Below, piece after piece: positions 17,037 through 26,111 of a stretch of DNA of 64,000 bases; positions within the stretch are counted from its first letter, which is position 1; the number at the start of each line of letters is the position of its first letter. Source of the DNA: Candidatus Babelota bacterium (GTDB taxonomy: Bacteria; Babelota; Babeliae; Babelales; Babelaceae); contig JAMCTG010000004.1 in the NCBI GenBank assembly GCA_023379005.1, forward strand, positions 62,001-126,000. Direction: 5' to 3'. Both the position numbers and the translations under genes were made by a program. The notes beneath the pieces were generated by a model. It did no database searches. It was not told the origin of the DNA and saw only the letters and a list, made by a program, of their open reading frames with translations.

Positions 17037-17897
17037 TTATGAAACAAATTGCAACCATCTTGACCAGCGGATTCTTGTCCAAAAATCAATTGGATGTTTA
17101 ATAAAATCTAAAATTATCGAACCAGGGCTATCAACAGAAAAAAGTCTAAAAATAATTTTGCCATGAATTTGATGTCCTTTTAGCGGCCCCCATGCACGAG
17201 AATCTAAACTTCCTAATCTGTTATCTCCCATCACCCAATATTGGTCAGGACCAAGATATACATCAAATTTATCAATATCTAAAGGCGTGCCAGGATGCAA
17301 TAACATTAATTGACAATCACCGGTTTTAACCAATAATTTTTCGTCAATTCTATAAAATGGTTGATCGTGGTATGAAACATTTGGATCATAAGATCTTTGA
17401 TCAATATAATATCTTCCAGTTAAAATATCCTCCATCGTAGGCAACGACTTACGTAAAGTTATCAACGGATATTTATTAAGATATGGTTCATCAATTTTTT
17501 GATTATTTACATAAATAACAGGTTTTCCATTTTCTATTACACCCTTTACATGGTCTCCTGGAATTCCTATAACTCGTTTTGTCCAATTAGATGGTCCCCA
17601 GACATATCTTTCCCACAAATTCGTAAATTTATTTTCGGAATATTGATATTTCGGATCATTAAAAGCAATAATTTCATTTCTTTTTGGAGCTCTGAACCAA
17701 TATGTTAATTTATCTGCAACAAAACCTTCGCCAACTAAAAGTGTTGTTTCCATTGAACCAGTAGGAACTTGATACAACCCAAAAATAACTGTTCGAATTA
17801 TAAAAGCTGCAAAAATTACAACAATTAAACCTTCAAGTTCGGACCTAAATCTAGATTTATTTTTTTTATCAAAAAATTGACGAATTTTAGTTACCAT
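17037..17897 (-). CDS. lepB: Signal peptidase I
   Basis: Cleaves Sec and Tat signal peptides at the inner membrane. One N-terminal membrane segment (about residues 23-42) is followed by the catalytic Ser in QVPTGSMETTLL (near residue 47), the general-base Lys in TKRVIGIPGD (near residue 107), and YWVMGDNRLGSLDSRAWG (box E). The 286-residue length is normal. Many proteins in this window carry signal peptides it would process. Confidence 0.96.
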   Translation of the reverse strand: MVTKIRQFFDKKNKSRFRSELEGLIVVIFAAFIIRTVIFGLYQVPTGSMETTLLVGEGFVADKLTYWFRAPKRNEIIAFNDPKYQYSENKFTNLWERYVWGPSNWTKRVIGIPGDHVKGVIENGKPVIYVNNQKIDEPYLNKYPLITLRKSLPTMEDILTGRYYIDQRSYDPNVSYHDQPFYRIDEKLLVKTGDCQLMLLHPGTPLDIDKFDVYLGPDQYWVMGDNRLGSLDSRAWGPLKGHQIHGKIIFRLFSVDSPGSIILDFIKHPIDFWTRIRWSRWLQFVS

Positions 17898-17908
17898 TTT
17901 TACCTCTT

Positions 17909-18012
17909 AACCCTTCGCTACACAGTCATTTTAAAAAATGACTGGCACTCAGGGTGATTAAAATTATTTAACAAATATCATCCCGAGTAGACGAAGTCAT
18001 ATCGAGGGACGA
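17909..18012. repeat. Composite dispersed palindromic repeat
   Basis: The left unit 17909-17960 (AACCCTTCGCT, GTCATTTT...AAAATGAC, CACTCAGGGTGATT) matches the repeat at 7622-7672. The right unit 17977-18012 reads CATCCCGAG, ACGAAGTCAT and CGAGGGACGA, the CATCCCGAG...CTCGGGATG type. It fills the gap between the M23 peptidase and lepB. Confidence 0.6.
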
Positions 18013-18016
18013 ACCA

Positions 18017-18961
18017 TTATATCATAAAATAAAATGGATTAATTTGTTTTCCAAAAACATAAACTTCAAAATGTAAATGAGAAGCATCTCTACCTTTTTT
18101 TCTGACAAATCCAGTGTCACCTACTTTTCCAATAATAACATTTTGATCAACTTTTGCACCCGTTTTGACCAAAATTTTATCCAGATGCGCATACCTTGTT
18201 TTAAATTTTCTATCGTGAGTAACAACAACAGTATTTCCATAACCTGACTCATAACCAGCTTGAGTTACAATTCCTGACCCTGCAGATTTTACAAATGTTC
18301 CTTTAGATGCTGCCATATCAACACCAGTATGAAATCCCCACGAGCCATCTGATTTTTTTCTTGGACCAAAAAATGAACTTAACCAAAAACTTCTTTTTTC
18401 AATAGGCCAATGGAATATTGGTTCACGTCTTGCGCGTCTAGATAATTTTTGAATTTTAAATTCTGTATCATCATGAAGTGCGGATATTCTAGGAACATTT
18501 CTTGAATAAATTCTGGAACGAGAAACTTTTTTTGATCTTCTTTTTTGTTTTAAAATTTCAGAAAAAGCCACCCATTCATCAGCTTCATACATTTTTTCAA
18601 CAGCGTCTTCGAGATTATGCTTTTTTGCAAAAGCTATACCAGAAGATTTTAGATGATCAAAATCTCGGTTCAATACTATAAAAGAATCTTGATTTTCTTC
18701 AGTCATTAATTCTTTTTTTTTTTCTTCGCCCTGATTTGTTTCAGGCGAGAACTTCAATTGATCTGATTGCGCTATTAATTTTTTTAATGTACTCACATAT
18801 GTTGTGTAATCCTGCTTTAATTCATGTAGTTGCATCACTTGCTTTTTAAAAAAGCTATATTCTCGAATTAAAAGGAAAGTGATACATAACATCACAAAAA
18901 ATAAGGCAACAAAACAGTATTTTGAATATTTAAGAATATGTTTAATCATATTGTTACTCAA
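18017..18961 (-). CDS. M23-family (LytM/NlpD-like) murein endopeptidase
   Basis: Probable peptidoglycan DD-endopeptidase or its non-catalytic relative, anchored by one N-terminal membrane segment (about residues 15-33). The C-terminal domain has HTGVDMAASKGTFVKS with zinc ligands His and Asp (near residues 208-212), GYGNTVVVTHDRKFKTRYAHL and HLHFEVYVFGK with the third ligand (near residue 292), so it looks catalytically intact. Middle region is charged and helical. I kept the TTG at 18961, because it gives the same 4-bp stop/start overlap as its operon mates; an ATG at 18949 is the alternative. Last gene of the Bat operon. Confidence 0.9.
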   Translation of the reverse strand: MSNNMIKHILKYSKYCFVALFFVMLCITFLLIREYSFFKKQVMQLHELKQDYTTYVSTLKKLIAQSDQLKFSPETNQGEEKKKELMTEENQDSFIVLNRDFDHLKSSGIAFAKKHNLEDAVEKMYEADEWVAFSEILKQKRRSKKVSRSRIYSRNVPRISALHDDTEFKIQKLSRRARREPIFHWPIEKRSFWLSSFFGPRKKSDGSWGFHTGVDMAASKGTFVKSAGSGIVTQAGYESGYGNTVVVTHDRKFKTRYAHLDKILVKTGAKVDQNVIIGKVGDTGFVRKKGRDASHLHFEVYVFGKQINPFYFMI

Positions 18962-19305
18962 AAAGAAATGTCACTTTTTTTGATCCATCCTATTTCGTTG
19001 TCGTATGAAATTTTATAAAAATTATTTTTTTCATCTAATATTCTCACTCTATTCTTTGCAATTTCGTCTTTTATTATATGTCCTTCGTCTGGACCAATAT
19101 AAATTAATGCTTTTTCATTTGAAATATAACCAATTTTAATAGATCTAACCCAAAAAGCCGTTATTAATGAAAGTAAAAGTACAATATTTATAAAAAATAT
19201 GGTCCTGATATTTTGTCTTTTTAAAAATAAAAAAGCAAATAAAAATAATGTCCATACAAGAAACAATATTGTAACTTCTAGATATATTGGAGTAAAAAAA
19301 ATCAT
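18958..19305 (-). CDS. Membrane protein with SH3-like domain, BatE-like position
   Basis: 115 residues: two hydrophobic segments (about residues 5-28 and 35-55) and a C-terminal SH3b-like domain (IYIGPDEGHIIKDEI, NFYKISYDNEIGWIKKSD). Bat operons often end with BatE, a TPR-SH3 protein; here the TPR part is missing and only the SH3 end is present. The ATG at 19305 overlaps the batD stop as ATGA. Function is inferred from position only. Confidence 0.7.
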   Translation of the reverse strand: MIFFTPIYLEVTILFLVWTLFLFAFLFLKRQNIRTIFFINIVLLLSLITAFWVRSIKIGYISNEKALIYIGPDEGHIIKDEIAKNRVRILDEKNNFYKISYDNEIGWIKKSDISF

Positions 19306-20978
19306 ATTAAACGCTCTAATTTCTTTAACCAAGAAAAACTATCCTGAATTATTTTTGGATTAAAACTCAATTCATTTGAAAATCTTAATGCTGAAATTTT
19401 AATAAAAAAATCTTGCCATTCATTCAGAGTTTTTTCATCTGCTATTTTTGTTTTCAAAAAATTAAAAATAAAATCATTTGTTATTTCAGATTCATTTTTA
19501 TTTAGTCGAATAGAAAACAAGTTAATGAATAACTCATAAATTTTGCCGTATTGTTTATTGTGAACTGCTTTTTTTAATTGCTTTTTTGCCTTCAAAAAAG
19601 CAATTTTTCTATTTATTAAAGTAAAAAAATCTTGCGCAAATATTTGACCAAAAAGTATCAAAGTCTTAATAAAAATTAAAATAAGAGGAAACAAAAATAA
19701 AAGCCAAAACATCCATGTGGGAATTCGCTTATATTCCCAATCAATTTTTTTAATTTCATTATTATTTTCTGGTGTATTTTTTTTATTTTGATCAATATCT
19801 TCAGCCTCTAAAGATTTTATATCAGATGGTTTGATTGTTATTTCTAAAGAATTACTTAACAGAGTTTTAATTTTTTTTGTGTCGGGGTCAAAATAAGAAA
19901 ATATTTGTTCTGGAATATGATAAGTTCCCTCTTTTAGTCCTTGTAAAATATATTCAAAAGTTTTAGTAGAAGAATTTATATCAAATTTTTCTTCTGACTG
20001 AGTAATTCTCAATTCTTGTGGAAAATTTAGAGTAGGCCACTTTACATATTCAATATTGCCATCACCTTGCAAAATTATTTTTAGAGAAGCAGGCATGCCT
20101 CTTTTGACAATATTCTGGGACAAGATCATCTTGTAAGAATTAAATTGACCAATTCCATTTATATTTGCGTCGGGTAAATCGAGGACATTTAAGATAATAA
20201 CATTTGAATATAAATCTTGAGAGCTCAAATTTGGCATAATTAAATGGAAAAAAAAGCTATTACCCCTTTTGTCTTGAGAAATTCTGGCAATCTTTGGAGG
20301 TATCATTATCTGGCCGCTTTTTTCTACAAATAAATCACTTTCTATTTCTAAAACTTTTTTTTCAACCCCATTAATATTTCTTTTAAAAGTTTTTTCATGA
20401 TTATTTTTAAATACCAAATATTTCTTATCTTCAAAAGTAATTTGTTGTAAGGTAACATCTTCAGGAGATTCAAAATAAATTTTAAATTTTAATTTTTCTC
20501 CAACATAAGCTGTTGTTTTATTAGTAGAAACATTAAAAATAATTTCTTGGTCTGCTGAATTTTTGGGCACAACGTCAAATTGAATGTCTTCAGATGTGTA
20601 ATTTGAACCATTTAATACAATTTTTCCTAAATTTATATGTCCTATTTTTGGTGCAACAACAATATATTTATAAACTGCTTTTTTTGTAGAAAAATTATTA
20701 ATGGTTGTTATATATAATTCCGGATCAAATTTTTTTAAAACGATTAAACTTTTTAATCCTAATCCATTTAAACCAAATTTGGGTTCTACAGAATTTTTAA
20801 AATCATTTAAAGTTATAGTAAGTACAAATGGAACAAGTTCTTGGACTTCAGTCAACGGCTGTTGATTAGTCGACAAAATTTGCCATTCAACATCTTTCTT
20901 TTTTGCTGCACAAAAAATAAAAAAAGAAATTAAATTTAAAAAAAATATAAAATTACCAATTCTTTTCGCAATATTCAT
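19302..20978 (-). CDS. batD: BatD family protein
   Basis: Large secreted/membrane protein of the Bat (Bacteroides aerotolerance) cluster. A signal segment (NFIFFLNLISFFIFCA) precedes beta-rich domains with FVLTITLNDF, FNVSTNKTTAYVGEKLKFKIYF and LPDANINGIGQFNSYKMILS, the pattern of BatD. One membrane segment lies near residues 410-440 and a helical cytoplasmic tail follows. I use the ATG at 20978 (GAGAG 8 nt upstream) instead of an upstream TTG at 20993. The biochemical role of BatD is not established; stress or envelope functions are proposed. Confidence 0.85.
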   Translation of the reverse strand: MNIAKRIGNFIFFLNLISFFIFCAAKKKDVEWQILSTNQQPLTEVQELVPFVLTITLNDFKNSVEPKFGLNGLGLKSLIVLKKFDPELYITTINNFSTKKAVYKYIVVAPKIGHINLGKIVLNGSNYTSEDIQFDVVPKNSADQEIIFNVSTNKTTAYVGEKLKFKIYFESPEDVTLQQITFEDKKYLVFKNNHEKTFKRNINGVEKKVLEIESDLFVEKSGQIMIPPKIARISQDKRGNSFFFHLIMPNLSSQDLYSNVIILNVLDLPDANINGIGQFNSYKMILSQNIVKRGMPASLKIILQGDGNIEYVKWPTLNFPQELRITQSEEKFDINSSTKTFEYILQGLKEGTYHIPEQIFSYFDPDTKKIKTLLSNSLEITIKPSDIKSLEAEDIDQNKKNTPENNNEIKKIDWEYKRIPTWMFWLLFLFPLILIFIKTLILFGQIFAQDFFTLINRKIAFLKAKKQLKKAVHNKQYGKIYELFINLFSIRLNKNESEITNDFIFNFLKTKIADEKTLNEWQDFFIKISALRFSNELSFNPKIIQDSFSWLKKLERLI

Positions 20979-21822
20979 CCGTTGTGCTCTCAATTTGTTG
21001 TTTTAAAAACATTTTTTGAGTATTTTCTTCAAACTTTTCTAGTTCTTTTAATAACTCTGCTTCATATTTTGTTAGTTTTTCCGCTTTTTTGTTTTTTTGT
21101 TGTTCCAAATTATTTTTCTGAACTTGTTTTTTTTGCTGTTCATGTTTTTCGGAATTTTGTCCCTGTTTTTCTTGTTTTTGTTGTTCTTGATTATTACTTT
21201 TCTGTTCTTGTTTTTTATTCTCTGTTTCTTGCTCTTTTTTTTCTTGTTCCTGATTTTGCTTCAGATCTTGTTTGTCACTTTTTTGTTCTGAACTTTTATC
21301 CTGCTTATCTTCTTTCTTTTGTTTTTTTTTATTTTTGTTTTTATCTTTGTTATCTTTTTTTTCTTTATCTTGATTTTCTTGCTCTTTATCTTTCTGATCC
21401 TGATCTTTTTGGTTTTCATCCTTATTTTCATTATTTTGTTGCTGTTCCTTTTCCTTTTGTTTTTGTTCCTCAAGTAATTTTCTTGCTATGTCGCTATTAT
21501 GCTTTGCTTTTTGATCATTTGGATTTTTGCTCAAAATTTTTTCATATTCTTTTAAAGCATCTTGATATTTTTCCAATTTCATTAAGCTATTTGCATAATT
21601 AAATCGAGACTGATGCTCAGTTTCTGCATCTAATTTATTTAAATTTAAAAGCCGTTGATAATATTTACCTGCATTTTCATAATCCCTATTTTTATATAAA
21701 GATGTGGAATAATTATATAAAGCATTAATATTTTCAGGATTATCAATTAATATTTTTTGATAATCTACATTTTGAGAATAAATTTGAAAAAAAGATAATA
21801 TTACAAAACATTTTATTCTCAT
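20953..21822 (-). CDS. batC: BatC-like TPR protein with Lys/Gln/Glu-rich tail
   Basis: Signal peptide (CFVILSFFQIYSQ) followed by three TPR-like motifs (NPENINALYNYSTSLYKNRD, HQSRFNYANSLMKLEKYQDA, NPNDQKAKHNSDIARKLLEE; residues 20-120). A charged tract of K, Q, E, D and N follows, about residues 120-245, and then a short folded end. This is the BatC/BatE layout. The ATG at 21822 overlaps the batB stop as ATGA. The low-complexity stretch gives long open frames on the other strand, which are not genes. Periplasmic scaffold for the vWA proteins is a reasonable inference. Confidence 0.85.
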   Translation of the reverse strand: MRIKCFVILSFFQIYSQNVDYQKILIDNPENINALYNYSTSLYKNRDYENAGKYYQRLLNLNKLDAETEHQSRFNYANSLMKLEKYQDALKEYEKILSKNPNDQKAKHNSDIARKLLEEQKQKEKEQQQNNENKDENQKDQDQKDKEQENQDKEKKDNKDKNKNKKKQKKEDKQDKSSEQKSDKQDLKQNQEQEKKEQETENKKQEQKSNNQEQQKQEKQGQNSEKHEQQKKQVQKNNLEQQKNKKAEKLTKYEAELLKELEKFEENTQKMFLKQQIESTTDEYCEKNW

Positions 21823-22811
21823 ATGATCCACTCAACTAATAATAAAATTAATGACAACAATGCAAAATAATAATATCGTTCTTCCAATAACGAAAATTGT
21901 TTGTCTTCAAATTTTTCTTTTTCAAATTTTTCTATAAAACTATAAACTTTTTGTATATCTGAATCATCTTTAGTTGCTCGCAAATATATTGAACCAGTTT
22001 CTTTGGCAATGCTGTTCAAAACAATTTCATTAAGTTGGGAAATTACGATCCCTCCTTTTTCATTGCGCTGATGACTGATTTGCTTGCCTGTTTGATCTAA
22101 AATAGGAATAGGTCCTCCCTCTGGAGTTCCAACACCTACAGTAATAATTTTAATATTTTCTTCAGATGCTCTTTTTTTAACATCAGACAAATTTCTAGAA
22201 AAATCTTCGCCATCAGTAAACATAATAAAAATTTTATTTTTTTTCTGTTTATTATTTGCAAAAATATCTATCGCTTTAGAAATAGCATTAGAAATGTCTG
22301 TAGATCCTGAGCTTAAAATCCCTGAATCTAATTTATCTAAAAATTTTTCGAACAAAATAAAATCATTAGTCAAAGGACATGAAACTACAGCTTGTTGAGA
22401 AAAAAGCATTAATGCTACACGGTCAGTTGGTAAACTGTTAATTAAATCTTTTATCTTCTTTTTTGCAAGTTCTAAACGATTTGGATTTACATCCTGTACC
22501 AACATACTTCTTGAAATATCTAAACCAAAAATAATGTCTCTTCCCATTTGCTGCACATTACTTTCTTTTAAGCCCCATTTCGGTCTAATAATTGCAACCA
22601 TTAAAAATAAAATAGATAACATTAATAAAATTGTTTTCAAAAATTTAATCGGTAAGGAAAAATTTTTTAACAAAGATTTTTGTGTATTTGAAAATGTTAA
22701 TTTATATGAAAATTTTTTTTGTTTAAAAAATTTTAAAAATAAAATAGCTATAATAACCAAAAAAATTGGGGTAAGAAAAAATAAAAATTTTAAGTATAAA
22801 AATTGAATCAT
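21819..22811 (-). CDS. batB: BatB: von Willebrand A domain membrane protein
   Basis: 330 residues. N-terminal membrane segments (about 5-22 and 55-75), then a vWA domain with intact MIDAS start DISRS (near residue 97), LINSLPTDRVALMLFSQ, CPLTNDF and TDGEDFSRNLSD, and a C-terminal membrane helix. The Mg-dependent MIDAS predicts protein binding. An ATGA overlap with batA fixes the start at 22811; a TTG at 22823 is less likely. Paired with batA as in other Bat clusters. Confidence 0.9.
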   Translation of the reverse strand: MIQFLYLKFLFFLTPIFLVIIAILFLKFFKQKKFSYKLTFSNTQKSLLKNFSLPIKFLKTILLMLSILFLMVAIIRPKWGLKESNVQQMGRDIIFGLDISRSMLVQDVNPNRLELAKKKIKDLINSLPTDRVALMLFSQQAVVSCPLTNDFILFEKFLDKLDSGILSSGSTDISNAISKAIDIFANNKQKKNKIFIMFTDGEDFSRNLSDVKKRASEENIKIITVGVGTPEGGPIPILDQTGKQISHQRNEKGGIVISQLNEIVLNSIAKETGSIYLRATKDDSDIQKVYSFIEKFEKEKFEDKQFSLLEERYYYFALLSLILLLVEWII

Positions 22812-23815
22812 AATATAAACCAAACAAATGTCGTAATAAGTAATTCAAGGATTAAACATAAAAGTGCCAATATTAAAAAAGGCATACACATTTCAAAATA
22901 ATTTGCATAAATAGGAGATTCAAAGCTATTTTTTTCAAGTTTATCTATCGCATCATAAATTTGGGCCATTTCTTTAGGTGCACTAGCCTGAAAAAAAGTT
23001 CCTCCCGTTTCTTCTGCAATTTTTTCTAACAATTCTTTATTTAATGAACATCCAATGTTTACAGCAACTCCAAAGTTTGGATCTATTCCATATCCACCGT
23101 TATCTGAACCAATTCCTATCGTGTAAATTTTTACTCCCAATTTTTTTGCTAGATCTATAGATTGAGAAATATCAATATCATCAGGTGTTGGTTGCCCATC
23201 AGTTAATAGTATTATTATTTTACTTTTTGATTCTGAAATTGAAAGGCGATTTAATGCAGTTAATAAAGCAAGCGAAATTCTAGTACTTGTATAATCAATC
23301 ATTCCAAGTTGCACCTCAGAAATAATTTCTGACAACACTTTTTTATCTAGCGTTAAAGGACATCTTGCCAAAACCTCTCTTGCAAAAAGTACAAGGCCAA
23401 TCTGATCGTTTAATCTTTTCTGAACAAATTTAACAGCTTCTGTTTTAGCAACATCAATTCTCGTTCTTAAATCTTTAAGATCATCATATGCCTGCATACT
23501 ACCAGAAACATCTAAAACCAGCATTATATCGATACCTTGCACAGGCAACACAGTTTTTTGATCAACCTTTTGTAACCTAGAAGATGCAAAAATTAATGAA
23601 GTTATCGCCAAAAGACGAATAATAAATGGAACAGATTTATAAATAAAAGATTTAACAGAAATATTATTGTTTTTAAGTTTTATAACTTCACTTAATAAAG
23701 TAAAACTATATTTAGGCCCTGCATACCAAAACCATTTATAAATTGCACAAAGAAAAACAATTATGCAAAGAATTATAAATAATAAAGGATACGCAAATTG
23801 CATGCCTAAAATCAT
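22808..23815 (-). CDS. batA: BatA: von Willebrand A domain membrane protein
   Basis: 335 residues with membrane helices at both ends and a central vWA domain: DVSGSM MIDAS (near residue 100), LNDQIGLVLFAREVLARCPLT, TSTRISLALLTALNRL, ILLTDGQPTPDDIDI and GGTFFQASAPKEM. Bat vWA proteins are thought to assemble in the inner membrane, sometimes with an MoxR ATPase; no moxR is in this window. It overlaps plsC by 4 bp (ATGA). Confidence 0.9.
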   Translation of the reverse strand: MILGMQFAYPLLFIILCIIVFLCAIYKWFWYAGPKYSFTLLSEVIKLKNNNISVKSFIYKSVPFIIRLLAITSLIFASSRLQKVDQKTVLPVQGIDIMLVLDVSGSMQAYDDLKDLRTRIDVAKTEAVKFVQKRLNDQIGLVLFAREVLARCPLTLDKKVLSEIISEVQLGMIDYTSTRISLALLTALNRLSISESKSKIIILLTDGQPTPDDIDISQSIDLAKKLGVKIYTIGIGSDNGGYGIDPNFGVAVNIGCSLNKELLEKIAEETGGTFFQASAPKEMAQIYDAIDKLEKNSFESPIYANYFEMCMPFLILALLCLILELLITTFVWFIL

Positions 23816-24549
23816 TTTTCTGTCTCACTAGTTGTTGGCTGACTAGTCATTATGAACCAATCATGAACTTTTTGTGCAAATTCCTCATCTGTTTCATTTT
23901 CTCCAATCACAAATTGCGGTCCCACAATAGCTTTAATTGGATAATTGTGAATATAAAAACTTCCTGGTGGATATATTTTTCCATTATTCGGCATATAAAC
24001 TGGAATAACAGGTCTATTTAACTGTTTCGCAATTAGAGCAAAACCTGATCTAAATTTGTGAACATTTCCGTCAGTAAATCGCCCTGCTTCTGGAAAAATT
24101 AATAAATTTCTATTTTTATCTTTTAAAAATCTTAATACTTTAATTAATGTACCTGCAGCTTTGGCAGAATCTTCCCGGTCAACAGATATATTCATTCGTC
24201 TTACAAAAAAACCTATGACTGGTTGCCTTGCATAATATTCTAGAACTATCCATAAGTTAGGCTTAATACCAGCTAAATATGCGAGCACTGGAATATCTAA
24301 TGCTGACTGGTGGTTGCCAACATAAATAGCAGGTTTTTTCGTTAAATTTTCTTTGCCAATAATTTGAATTGGCAAAAAAGAAAAATGTAAAATGCACCAG
24401 AAAATTATATATGAAGAATAATAATAGATTGGATTATCATAACGATATTTTTCAGGTAAAAGTGCACAAATTATTAGTGGAATTAAAAAAATTAACAATA
24501 CAATAAAAACTAAAAAATATGCAGTTATTGTTCTTAAAAATGTAATCAT
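23812..24549 (-). CDS. plsC: 1-acyl-sn-glycerol-3-phosphate acyltransferase
   Basis: Adds the second acyl chain to lysophosphatidic acid to make phosphatidic acid at the inner membrane. The HX4D active-site motif appears as NHQSALD (near residue 80). FPEAGRFTDG (near residue 155) corresponds to the FPEG substrate motif, and IPVYMPNNG is motif IV. N-terminal hydrophobic segments anchor it. 245 residues is typical. It heads the overlapped Bat genes, coupling lipid synthesis with a stress/envelope system, which is an unusual neighbour. Confidence 0.93.
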   Translation of the reverse strand: MITFLRTITAYFLVFIVLLIFLIPLIICALLPEKYRYDNPIYYYSSYIIFWCILHFSFLPIQIIGKENLTKKPAIYVGNHQSALDIPVLAYLAGIKPNLWIVLEYYARQPVIGFFVRRMNISVDREDSAKAAGTLIKVLRFLKDKNRNLLIFPEAGRFTDGNVHKFRSGFALIAKQLNRPVIPVYMPNNGKIYPPGSFYIHNYPIKAIVGPQFVIGENETDEEFAQKVHDWFIMTSQPTTSETEK

Positions 24550-24553
24550 AAAA

Positions 24554-25228
24554 TTATTTATAATAAATTAAAAATTGCTCATGTACTCTTTTTATATAAA
24601 AATTAATTATTATCGCCAAAAAAACAGGCAACGTAATCACATAATTAATTATATCAAGTTTATAAATAAACCAAATCGGTAATTTTGAAATTGAGTAAAA
24701 TGTTAAAATTTTGATCGACCCTAAAATTGCCGATATTATAAGTATCAAGGGAAAATTAAAAAGAATTAACTTTATAGATCTCAAAAAAGATTGGTAAATA
24801 TTTTTTAAATTAATGTAATCATCAAATATAAAATTTAACCAGATTATAAAAAAAGCCAGCAAAAAAAATTGATAATCTAAATAATAATTAAGAATGGCCA
24901 AAACAATAAATTGCAAACCAAATCTCAAAAAATATTTAAAAAAATAATTATGATCTTTAATATTAATTGAAGATCGTAATGAAAGAGCTAAAAAAAAGAT
25001 CCAAAAATAAATAATAAAATAATTCAAATATTTAGAAAATACCCCGTCCCAAAGCTTAGCAGAATAAACTGCTCCAATCCAAATGATTAATATCCATAGA
25101 TTTTTAAAAACAGTTTTATAACTTTCAAAAAAAGCTTTTAATGTAATAAGTCCAAAAAGCTTTAAATTTTTTAATTGAAAAAACTGTAAATTTTCATACC
25201 AAGATTGTACAAGTAATCCCAAAGCCAT
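24554..25228 (-). CDS. Polytopic membrane protein, function unknown
   Basis: 224 residues, strongly hydrophobic and aromatic, with about five to six membrane segments. No motif or family recognised. It is the first gene of the operon, 4 bp before plsC. A member of a beta-lactamase-unrelated DUF or a lipid-related membrane protein are both possible; nothing in the sequence decides. Confidence 0.7.
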   Translation of the reverse strand: MALGLLVQSWYENLQFFQLKNLKLFGLITLKAFFESYKTVFKNLWILIIWIGAVYSAKLWDGVFSKYLNYFIIYFWIFFLALSLRSSINIKDHNYFFKYFLRFGLQFIVLAILNYYLDYQFFLLAFFIIWLNFIFDDYINLKNIYQSFLRSIKLILFNFPLILIISAILGSIKILTFYSISKLPIWFIYKLDIINYVITLPVFLAIIINFYIKRVHEQFLIYYK

Positions 25229-25302
25229 ATTTTATCTCCTTTTATAGATACCGTTTGGCAAATAATATAACCAATTTTTAGGAAAATAATATATAACAAA
25301 TC

Positions 25303-25944
25303 TTAAGGATTATTTGCCATCAGATACAAAAGTGAACTTTTGCTTGTGGGTATATTTTGGCCCCAAGTAACAAATAACCTATTTACTTCGCGCCAATATT
25401 TTTGTGGCAAAAGTTTTTTTAATTCAGATTCAGTTTGTTCGGGGGTTTTGGTCTTAACTAATCCAAACAAATTCGCCAACCTTTGGACATGTGTATCGAC
25501 ACAAAGTTCATCTTGGTCAAAAGCCTCTGCTAGTACCAAATTTGCTGTTTTTGGACCTATTCCTTTAATAGAAAGCAAATCTTTTTTATTTGGAGGTACT
25601 TGTGCATCAAACTTTTCAATCAGTTCTTTACTTACATCATGTAAAATTTTGGCTTTTCTTTTATAAAAACCTATTGGATACAAAAGTTCTTCTAGCTTTT
25701 TTTTAGGAATTTTAAGCATTTGTTGTGGAGTTTTTGCTATTTTAAATAGATCTTGAACAATTGGCCAAGTGACGATATCTCTGGCACGTAAAGATAAAAG
25801 ACAGGAAATTAATATAAGATATGGATCTTTACCATATTTTTTGTTGACTAAAACAGCCATCGGCGCCTCCATTTTACTAGTCTTTTGTCTCAAAACCTTT
25901 AAAACTTTTAAGGCCAGATCTTTGCGATCCTTAACCGATGGCAT
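25303..25944 (-). CDS. nth: Endonuclease III-like DNA glycosylase lacking the Fe-S site
   Basis: Removes oxidised pyrimidines from DNA and nicks the abasic site. The HhH-GPD core is present: PYLILISCLLSLRARD, GFYKRKAKILHDVSKEL, the hairpin and catalytic Lys in LLSIKGIGPKTANLVL (near residue 131) and the catalytic Asp in VDTHVQRLANLFGL (near residue 147). At 213 residues it is full length, but the four C-terminal cysteines that hold a [4Fe-4S] cluster in E. coli Nth are all absent (the end reads WGQNIPTSKSSLLYLMANNP). Both catalytic residues are kept, so activity is likely. Confidence 0.92.
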   Translation of the reverse strand: MPSVKDRKDLALKVLKVLRQKTSKMEAPMAVLVNKKYGKDPYLILISCLLSLRARDIVTWPIVQDLFKIAKTPQQMLKIPKKKLEELLYPIGFYKRKAKILHDVSKELIEKFDAQVPPNKKDLLSIKGIGPKTANLVLAEAFDQDELCVDTHVQRLANLFGLVKTKTPEQTESELKKLLPQKYWREVNRLFVTWGQNIPTSKSSLLYLMANNP

Positions 25945-25953
25945 ACAGTAATT

Positions 25954-26094
25954 TTATTTAGGAATATAAGATTGCGAATTGCTATGTATCTGATTTCCTA
26001 AATTTGCATAATCTATAGCAAAAATATGTGAAGATGTGATTATTAAGACACAAATCAATACTTTTTGCAGAAATTTTATTTTTGAAGTATTCAT
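25954..26094 (-). CDS. 46-residue secreted peptide
   Basis: A short reading frame reads MNTSKIKFLQKVLICVLIIT and continues to a likely signal-peptidase site SSHIFA|ID, leaving a mature peptide of about 20 residues (IDYANLGNQIHSNSQSYIPK). The charge, hydrophobic core and cleavage site are convincing for export. It lies immediately after another small secreted peptide gene (26112-26300) on the same strand with similar design, ending in IDY here and SID there. No family recognised; experimental support is lacking. Confidence 0.5.
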   Translation of the reverse strand: MNTSKIKFLQKVLICVLIITSSHIFAIDYANLGNQIHSNSQSYIPK

Positions 26095-26111
26095 AAGATA
26101 TTTAAACTCAA

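Noticed and set aside
20982-21602. Long open frame opposite the batC gene
   Set aside because: It is a shadow of the Lys/Gln/Glu-rich low-complexity coding of batC, giving a Phe/Leu-rich product with no ribosome-binding site or family.
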